Assembly: GCA_021323255.1 (NCBI GenBank)
Contig: JAJTCL010000097.1
Location: forward strand, 1 to 8,697
Direction: 5' to 3'
DNA from: Propionibacteriaceae bacterium
GTDB lineage: Bacteria > Actinomycetota > Actinomycetes > Propionibacteriales > Propionibacteriaceae
Length of the DNA: 8,697 nt
The number at the start of each line of letters is the position of its first letter. The first letter of the stretch is position 1. The translations under genes were made by a program, and so were the position numbers. Shown here one piece after another: positions 4,451-8,697 of this stretch. The notes below the pieces were generated by a model. That model was not told the DNA's origin. It did not search any database and saw only the letters and a list, made by a program, of their open reading frames with translations.

Positions 4451-6166
4451 TCAATCACCGAGCGCGTAATGGACCAGCGCTTCATGATCCAACACGGCAT
4501 GGAGAGGCCACATCCAGTCGCCGGTGATATCGATCACCCGGGTACCTGGCCGCTCCAGCCAGTCGGCGATCCGCTCAGTCTCCTCGATTCCCGCTGCGGG
4601 AAGCGGGTCGGGCGGCTTCGACACGGTCTCGGCCGTGGCGCACACGGCGCGAGCCACGGCCTGCGGGACCTCACGAGGTGTTGCCAGTCCCGCGCCGGCC
4701 AGCCGGCCGTAGCGGATGACGTGAATCTCCCAGTCGAGCTCGACCTTCCGCGCAGCGACGATCTCTGCGCACGATGCGAGGCTCCGGATGCGGTGGAACC
4801 GGCTAGCAGTACGCGTCAAGGTCTCCAGACGTCGTCGGATGACGGCCGCTTCCTCGAATCGTTGCTGGGTGACGAGACGGGTCAACCTGGTCTGTACCCC
4901 GCGCACCGCGGGCCGCACGTCGACCGACAAGGCGGCGCGCACGGCATCAACAATCTCACGGTAGCCATCTCGCGAAATGCTGCCGTCACATGGCGCCACA
5001 CAGCGGCCCATGCCAGCTAGGGCGCAGGCGGAGATCGGTGTGGTCGTGCTCAGCCGCGGGGTGCATTGCCGGATGGGGAAGCCGTCGTAGACAGCGAGCG
5101 CAACATCCTCGGCCGACTGGCGGCGGGCGAACGGACCGAAGTAGGTAGCCCCGTCCTCACGTACGGCCCGGACGACGGACAATCGCGGAAAGGGCTCCTC
5201 GGTGATCTTGATCCACTGCGTGCGCTCCGGGAACTTCGATCTGCGGTTGTAACGCGGGGCGTGACTGCCGATCAGCCGGAGCTCGGTTACCTCAGCTTGC
5301 AACTGAGTGACGCAGGGGATCGCCTCCACTCCAGTAGCCAGCCGGACCATCTCGTCGATCCGCGGTCGCTTCTCTGCGGCAGTGAAGTAGTTGCGCACCC
5401 GCGCCCTGATGTTCTTGGACTTTCCGACATAGAGAATGTGACGCTGGCTGTCGTACTCGGCGACGAAGAGATAGACCCCGGGTTCAGCTGGCAAGCCGGC
5501 GGCCCAGGTCCGCTTGGCGCGCCGTTGCGGTGAGACCCGGCGCGCAAACTCGCTCAGATCCTCGATGGTGTGTACGCCAAGATTGCCCACCCGCTCGATC
5601 AAGCCATGGAGTACCACGACGGTGGCCTGGGCATCAGTCAGCGCGCGGTGGTTCGGGGTGACTGTTGCGTGAAAGTGTCGGGCCAAGGTGGCCAACCTGC
5701 AGTTGGGTACCTCGTCGCGGAGCAAGATCTGGCGGGCCAGAGCCGCTGTGTCGATCACCGGCCAGCGCGGAAACGAGTACTGACACGCGTCGCAAGCACG
5801 GCGTAGGAAGCTGACATCGAACGGGGCGTTGTGCGCGACGATCACGGTGCCGTGAGCGAAGGCAAGGAACGATGGCAGTACCTGGCGCAAGGACGGTGCA
5901 TTGGCCACCATCTGGTTGGTGATGCCGGTCAGCACCGCAATCAGAGGCGGGATGTGGGCCTTCGGGTTGACCAGGGTCTGGAACTCACCCAGCACCTCGC
6001 CGCCGCGCACCTTGACAGCCCCGACCTCTGTGATCATGTCCGTCTCGGCGCCGCCAGTGGTCTCCAGGTCGACGACGCAGAACGTCGCCTTGGACAGGTG
6101 CGTCCCAAGATCATCAAAGGAAGCCTGCAGCGCCACGATGGCGACACTAGGGATCGCCTCCGACAC
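4451..6166 (-). CDS. DEDDh 3'-5' exonuclease fused to a UvrC-like GIY-YIG nuclease half
   Basis: A 571-residue fusion. Residues 28-190 are a DnaQ/epsilon-type exonuclease with all catalytic residues visible: Asp33 and Glu35 (VDLETTGG), Asp117 (AHNAPFDVSF), His173 and Asp178 (NHRALTDA), so it should degrade DNA 3'-5' with two metal ions. Residues 229-310 are a GIY-YIG nuclease: GVY (230-232), LYVGKSKNIRARVRNYF (245-261), metal Glu295, then PRYN. A UvrC-like region with Cys368, Cys381, Cys389, Cys393 and a UVR-like helical hairpin (about 425-451) follows. The RNase H-like C-terminal nuclease of UvrC is absent. The architecture matches Mycobacterium tuberculosis Rv2191 and resembles E. coli Cho plus an exonuclease; a role in excision repair is inferred. 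The GTG at 6166-6164 lacks a clear ribosome binding site, and GTG at 6136-6134 (residue 11) is an alternative. It is 48 bp from the upstream gene, with a hairpin between. Confidence 0.93.
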   Translation of the reverse strand: MSEAIPSVAIVALQASFDDLGTHLSKATFCVVDLETTGGAETDMITEVGAVKVRGGEVLGEFQTLVNPKAHIPPLIAVLTGITNQMVANAPSLRQVLPSFLAFAHGTVIVAHNAPFDVSFLRRACDACQYSFPRWPVIDTAALARQILLRDEVPNCRLATLARHFHATVTPNHRALTDAQATVVVLHGLIERVGNLGVHTIEDLSEFARRVSPQRRAKRTWAAGLPAEPGVYLFVAEYDSQRHILYVGKSKNIRARVRNYFTAAEKRPRIDEMVRLATGVEAIPCVTQLQAEVTELRLIGSHAPRYNRRSKFPERTQWIKITEEPFPRLSVVRAVREDGATYFGPFARRQSAEDVALAVYDGFPIRQCTPRLSTTTPISACALAGMGRCVAPCDGSISRDGYREIVDAVRAALSVDVRPAVRGVQTRLTRLVTQQRFEEAAVIRRRLETLTRTASRFHRIRSLASCAEIVAARKVELDWEIHVIRYGRLAGAGLATPREVPQAVARAVCATAETVSKPPDPLPAAGIEETERIADWLERPGTRVIDITGDWMWPLHAVLDHEALVHYALGD

Positions 6167-6193
6167 TCACCAACAACTCGCCGACGTTCAGCC

Positions 6194-6213
6194 GGCGCTA
6201 GCGAGCTAGCGCC
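6194..6213 (-). terminator. Hairpin terminator between the duplicated-module gene and the exonuclease gene
   Basis: GGCGCTAG (6194-6201) and CTAGCGCC (6206-6213) form a perfect 8-bp stem with a CGAG tetraloop. The hairpin starts 1 nt past the stop codon of the minus-strand gene 6215-6961 and ends 27 nt before the exonuclease start. It has no U-tract but is the strongest short stem in the window. It probably ends or attenuates transcription, so the two genes may not be one simple operon. Confidence 0.65.
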
Positions 6214-6214
6214 C

Positions 6215-6961
6215 TCAGTAACAGTCGGGTGCCTCGAAGTCCTCAGTCGCCTGGTTGAACGCTTTGATGTTCTTGGGCGCTGCTTCGTACTGCCTCAGCC
6301 AAGTCCTCAGTGCCTCTCCTGGGCTGCCTGCCTGGTGCAGCGCATTGCGCTGCATGAACTTGATGTGAGCCTTCCAGTCGTCCATGGCTGCCTCGGTGGC
6401 GGCCATCAGGGGCTTCTGGGCCTCGCTCCGCTCATTGCAGTCAGCTAAGGCTGCTGCCACCACGCTGTCAGTTTCCTGCACTTCCTTGCAGGAGCCATCG
6501 AGGTCCTCGTAGGCCGACCGAGCATCGCCATAGCGCTCAAGGTCACCGGGGCCCTTCACCCGGGTCGCCTTGAACCGTGCCTTCATCTCCTCGGTCGAAA
6601 TCTTGCCGGCATCGCCATCCCGCTGGGCTTGAACATGGCCCTCCCAGTTCTCGACTCCAGCCCCGCCCTGCTTGATGACCTCGTCTGCGGCCTTTACCTT
6701 CGCCTGGCATGCCTCCAGGGCCTTTTGAGATGCGGCGCTGGCGGGATCAGCAGTCGCCGAGGGTGAAGGGTTCGACTCTGCGGTGCTTGGCGCCTGAGAC
6801 TCGGCGGCTGTAGTGCTGGATGCTGCCTGCGGGCCAGCAGTTGTCGCATCGGGCCAGAATTTCCATGCTGCAAATAAACCGCCCACTAGGAGTGCTGCGG
6901 CAACCGCCAGCGGAATGATGACGCGCGCTGGCCGGGCTTTCGCCCGTCGGGCCTGTACCAC
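6215..6961 (-). CDS. Membrane-anchored extracytoplasmic protein with duplicated Cys-WxxH-Cys module
   Basis: A 248-residue protein of unknown function. The GTG at 6961-6959 follows a GGGGGA sequence by about 3 nt. A basic N-terminus (RRAKARPAR) and a hydrophobic helix at about 14-33 form an uncleaved anchor or signal segment; no lipobox Cys is seen. A Ser/Thr/Ala/Pro linker (40-78), as in exported proteins, leads to two copies of one module, residues 85-158 and 175-247. In both, a Cys opens the module, Trp stands at module position 22 and His at 25 (ENWEGH; DDWKAH), and a Cys closes it at 74 or 73 after a similar helix ending (YEDLDGSC; DFEAPDC). Four cysteines outside the membrane suggest one disulfide per module. 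I recall similar WxxHV...TR.xGP segments in unannotated actinobacterial surface proteins. Metal or ligand binding by the Trp/His pairs is only a guess. Confidence 0.88.
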   Translation of the reverse strand: MVQARRAKARPARVIIPLAVAAALLVGGLFAAWKFWPDATTAGPQAASSTTAAESQAPSTAESNPSPSATADPASAASQKALEACQAKVKAADEVIKQGGAGVENWEGHVQAQRDGDAGKISTEEMKARFKATRVKGPGDLERYGDARSAYEDLDGSCKEVQETDSVVAAALADCNERSEAQKPLMAATEAAMDDWKAHIKFMQRNALHQAGSPGEALRTWLRQYEAAPKNIKAFNQATEDFEAPDCY

Positions 6962-7237
6962 ATTTCCCCCAAAGAGACTCCCCAGACCTCATAACTTACT
7001 CGAAAATGCTCGGAGGTGCGAAACAAACTGCACTGCGAGACGGTCAGCAGCTGCACAAGATCTCCCCGTGAAGGACCGCGAACCGGGCGCTGGGATTTCC
7101 GCCCAGCGCCGCCAACCTTCGTGAGCTGGTCAGTGTCGTCGGTCGGCGAGCCTTCGCTCGATGGCTTGTTGAAGAAAGTGTCAGTGCTCTGCGAGACCGT
7201 TCCAAAAGGGGGGGCTATTGCGGAAGGAATGGGTGGT
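6962..7237. other. Divergent intergenic region with a strong hairpin
   Basis: This gap holds the promoters of the minus-strand gene at 6961 and the plus-strand gene at 7238. GGCGCTGGG (7086-7094) and CCCAGCGCC (7102-7110) form a perfect 9-bp stem with a 7-nt loop and no T-run after it. The word CTGCGAGAC followed by [GC]GT occurs at 7033-7041 and 7189-7197. A run of eight G residues lies near 7208-7214. No convincing -35/-10 pair was found for either gene, and the plus-strand frame opening at 7016 gives no credible protein before 7238. Confidence 0.45.
7086..7110. repeat. 9-bp stem hairpin between divergent genes
   Basis: The perfect stem GGCGCTGGG/CCCAGCGCC with loop ATTTCCG lies about 125 bp upstream of the minus-strand gene and 127 bp upstream of the plus-strand gene. 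Because both neighbours read away from it, it is not at a gene end. It is either an operator or a leader structure in one of the two transcripts. Confidence 0.5.
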
Positions 7238-7474
7238 ATGGACGTGCTGCACGTGGATTGCGACAACTGCGTTGCCAGGGGAATCGCCTGTAGCGACTGT
7301 GTCGTCACGGTGCTGCTCGGTACGCCCGGACGTGGGGTGGATCTCGACCCGGATGAGCAGGCTGCGCTGCAGGCGCTCGCCGGCTCTGGACTGGTGCCGC
7401 CGCTCAGATTGATTCCAGGGGCCCGACCGGTTCGTGACGTGCAGCTGCCGCAGGACTGGCGAGATTACGCGTGA
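7238..7474 (+). CDS. Small CxxC-x6-CxxC protein, putative metal-binding
   Basis: A 78-residue protein. The ATG at 7238 is preferred over the one at 7229 because GGAAGG (7222-7227) lies 10 nt before it but only 1 nt before the other, and the MDVLHVDC start matches similar actinobacterial proteins as I remember them. Four cysteines in a compact pattern, Cys8, Cys11, Cys18 and Cys21 (DCDNC, then ACSDC), look like a zinc or iron-sulfur knuckle. The middle is VVTVLLG, then an acidic PDEQAALQALAGSGLVPPLRL helix and turn, and a polar tail. No signal peptide or membrane helix is seen. It is followed at 217 bp by the NlpC/P60 gene on the same strand; I recall such small proteins next to cell-wall hydrolase genes elsewhere in actinobacteria, but the function is unknown. 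The gap holds its own promoter, so the two are probably separately regulated. Confidence 0.87.
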   Translation: MDVLHVDCDNCVARGIACSDCVVTVLLGTPGRGVDLDPDEQAALQALAGSGLVPPLRLIPGARPVRDVQLPQDWRDYA

Positions 7475-7554
7475 CAACTCGTTGACAAAATATCGGCGAT
7501 GCTGTTTGCACGTGATCTAATCGTGACCTAGGGTGTCACTCACTGTCCGGTGAC
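7471..7554 (+). promoter_or_regulatory. Cluster of GTNAC pentamers, candidate MtrA boxes
   Basis: GTGAC-N6-TTGAC lies at 7471-7486 and GTGAT-N6-GTGAC at 7512-7527; both are 11-bp-spaced direct repeats. Further GTCAC (7535-7539) and GTGAC (7550-7554) follow. MtrA, the conserved actinobacterial response regulator, binds direct GTNAC-like repeats about 11 bp apart and controls NlpC/P60 hydrolase genes in Corynebacterium, Mycobacterium and Streptomyces. The first box ends about 55 bp before the predicted transcript start; the second lies between the -35 and -10 boxes. MtrA itself is not in this window. Confidence 0.45.
7506..7534 (+). promoter_or_regulatory. Predicted sigma-A-type promoter of the NlpC/P60 gene
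   Basis: TTGCAC (7506-7511) and TAGGGT (7529-7534) are separated by exactly 17 bp, a good housekeeping -35/-10 pair for an actinobacterium. Transcription would start near 7541 and give a leader of about 150 nt. A TTGACA at 7482-7487 has no suitable -10 box at 16-18 bp and belongs to the GTNAC cluster. Confidence 0.5.
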
Positions 7555-7632
7555 CAGAAGATGACATCGCCGTCATCCACCGCTCAGTAGGCACGTCCAT
7601 CACAGTTCTCGGGTTTGCTTAGGTCCTGGGGA

Positions 7633-7687
7633 GGGCTGGGCCAGCCCACACGAGAGCTGCGCGCAGGAGTCGGGGAACTCGGGGAAC
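7633..7687 (+). promoter_or_regulatory. Structured leader and duplicated Shine-Dalgarno-like repeat before the hydrolase
   Basis: GGGCTGG-G-CCAGCCC (7633-7647) is a perfect palindrome that folds into a tight GC hairpin. CTGCGCGCAG (7657-7666) is a second palindrome. TCGGGGAAC then occurs twice in tandem (7670-7678, 7679-7687); the GGGGAA of the second copy lies 4 nt before the GTG start. The leader does not match the c-di-AMP riboswitch found before some actinobacterial wall-hydrolase genes. Confidence 0.45.
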
Positions 7688-7690
7688 ACT

Positions 7691-8697
7691 GTGAATTTCA
7701 CTGCGCGCGTGAGGTCACGCGCATCTCAGCCACGTCGCACTACATCGATCCTTCGCAGCGTACGCACCGTCACGCTCGGGCTTACCTCGGTGGCACTGAC
7801 CGCATTGTTCGTCTTCCCGGTCAGCTTGCCGGCAGCGGCGGACCCGCCGCTGACGGCCGCAGAGGCGAGAGCGGTGATCAAACAGCTGGAGACAGATGCT
7901 GCGGCGATCGACCAGCAGTACGCCGACGTCAAGGAGGACATCAAGCAGGGCCGTACGCAGCTGAAGCTGAAGCAGGCTGATGCCAAGACCCAAAACGACA
8001 AGGTCGCGCGGATGAAGCTTCAGGTCGGGCAGGTGGCACTTGCCCAGTTCCAGAACCGAAGCCTGGACACCGCGGCTCAGCTCTTCGTCACCCCCGACAC
8101 CGACCGATTCCTCAGTCAGATCTCCACAGTGCACAAGGTCAGTGAAAATCAGAATTCGGCACTCCAGGACTTCCAACAGGCCCAAGCGGAGCTCGCCGCG
8201 CTCGAGCACTCCACCCAGACGGATCTGGCGGCTCTCGCTGAGAAGGAGAAGCAGCTCAAAACTCTGACTGACGCCTCTGACAAGAAGATCGCACAGGCGA
8301 AAAAGGTGCTGACAAAGCTCACCGCCTCCCAGCGGAAGCAGATCTCCGAAACGGAGAAGAAAGAGTCCACGCGGGCCAACGCAGCGGGCCGCGCAGCCAC
8401 GTCGCGAAGCTCCACTCGCAGCTCCGTCACTGGTGGTTCCGGTCGTGGCGCGAAAGCCTTGGCCTACGCGAAGGCACAGCTCGGAGAACCATACGTTCGC
8501 AATGGCGATGGACCCAGCGGATGGGACTGCTCCGGCCTGACGATGCGTGCCTGGGGATCAGTCGGGGTCAGCCTGCCGCACTCCTCCCGACAGCAGTACA
8601 GCCGCGGTCGCTCCGTGGCCAAGTCTGATCTCCAGCTAGGCGATCTGGTGTTCTTTTACAGCGACATCCATCATGTCGGCCTCTACGCCGGCAACGG
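7691..8697 (+). CDS. Secreted NlpC/P60 peptidoglycan endopeptidase with coiled coil (3' end missing)
   Basis: At least 335 residues, truncated by the window end. The GTG at 7691 follows GGGGAA by 4 nt; a second GTG at 7709 is less well placed. A basic N-region, a hydrophobic core (about 27-46) and an LPAAA-DP cleavage site near residue 50 form a Sec signal peptide. Residues about 54-235 are a long Gln/Lys/Ala-rich coiled coil of the PcsB/RipC type, containing the hydrophobic QLFVTPDTDRFLSQ segment that in related proteins contacts FtsEX or keeps the enzyme inactive. A Ser/Thr/Arg/Gly linker leads to the NlpC/P60 domain from about 255: the catalytic Cys280 in WDCSGL and the His328 in HHVGLYAG are visible; the third polar residue lies beyond the window. 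It should cut peptide stems (D-Glu to diamino acid) outside the membrane during growth and division. Its promoter carries candidate MtrA boxes. Confidence 0.95.
   Translation, partial: MNFTARVRSRASQPRRTTSILRSVRTVTLGLTSVALTALFVFPVSLPAAADPPLTAAEARAVIKQLETDAAAIDQQYADVKEDIKQGRTQLKLKQADAKTQNDKVARMKLQVGQVALAQFQNRSLDTAAQLFVTPDTDRFLSQISTVHKVSENQNSALQDFQQAQAELAALEHSTQTDLAALAEKEKQLKTLTDASDKKIAQAKKVLTKLTASQRKQISETEKKESTRANAAGRAATSRSSTRSSVTGGSGRGAKALAYAKAQLGEPYVRNGDGPSGWDCSGLTMRAWGSVGVSLPHSSRQQYSRGRSVAKSDLQLGDLVFFYSDIHHVGLYAGN

Noticed and set aside
3720..4527. Plus-strand reading frames across the repeat stretch and the RAM gene
   Set aside because: They are Ser/Glu/Arg-rich translations of the GAGCGAGCG words or antisense shadows of the RAM gene, with no start signals.
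37..4546. Identical 12-mer CGATCACCCGGG at 37 and near 4535
   Set aside because: A few 12-mer matches are expected by chance in a window of this size; the second is inside the exonuclease coding region.
7033..7197. Repeated word CTGCGAGAC[GC]GT at 7033 and 7189, also CTGCGAGAC at 3676
   Set aside because: Nine shared bases can recur by chance at this base composition, and flanks do not align.
7016..7237. Upstream in-frame extension of the CxxC protein
   Set aside because: It spans the intergenic hairpin and does not look like protein; the family start and GGAAGG site support 7238.
7482..7487. TTGACA as the -35 box of the hydrolase promoter
   Set aside because: No -10-like hexamer lies 16-18 bp downstream; TTGCAC-17-TAGGGT is a better pair.
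7535..7720. c-di-AMP (ydaO-type) riboswitch before the wall-hydrolase gene
   Set aside because: GGGGAAC words resemble part of the conserved core, but the second core and the CAGCTAACC-like 3' segment are absent and the sequence runs straight into the coding region.

Overview
The window is GC-rich chromosomal DNA from an actinobacterium. The evidence is a cyclophilin/rhomboid pair, an Lrp-type RAM protein, a DEDDh exonuclease fused to a UvrC-like half, a PcsB/Rip-like NlpC/P60 hydrolase, frequent GTG starts, and hairpins without U-tracts. Genus cannot be fixed; the order Propionibacteriales is only a guess. I saw no rRNA, tRNA, CRISPR array, insertion sequence or phage gene.

Left part (1-2145), all on the minus strand: a small protein with two helix-turn-helix-like segments (84-581), then a 467-residue membrane protein (742-2145). 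The latter has fifteen 11-residue repeats, one transmembrane helix, an acidic repetitive linker and a C-terminal domain of the type I know as 'sunset'. Between the two genes lie interlocked inverted repeats (662-733).

Middle part (2146-3918): a 142-bp divergent promoter region full of overlapping inverted repeats separates the repeat protein from a plus-strand pair. The pair is cyclophilin ppiA (2288-2821) and a zinc-finger rhomboid (2818-3669), overlapping by 4 bp. The rhomboid appears to have lost its catalytic serine and histidine. It is followed by a strong hairpin and a GAGCGAGCG-rich low-complexity stretch, which may be a synteny junction.

Right part (3919-8697): minus-strand genes for a stand-alone RAM-domain regulator (3919-4194), the exonuclease/GIY-YIG fusion (4451-6166) and a membrane-anchored extracytoplasmic protein made of two copies of a ~74-residue Cys...WxxH...Cys module (6215-6961). 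Diverging on the plus strand are a 78-residue CxxC-x6-CxxC protein (7238-7474) and a secreted NlpC/P60 endopeptidase that runs off the window (7691 onward). The hydrolase promoter carries a cluster of GTNAC pentamers arranged like MtrA response-regulator boxes.

Functional themes are envelope and cell-wall biology (repeat/sunset membrane protein, pseudo-rhomboid, duplicated-module surface protein, NlpC/P60 hydrolase) and DNA repair or regulation (exonuclease fusion, RAM protein, HTH protein). I did not find a single operon-encoded new system. The best candidates for something under-described are the pseudo-rhomboid, the duplicated Cys-Trp-His surface module, the 11-mer/sunset protein with its structured leader, and the interlocked inverted repeats at 662-733.
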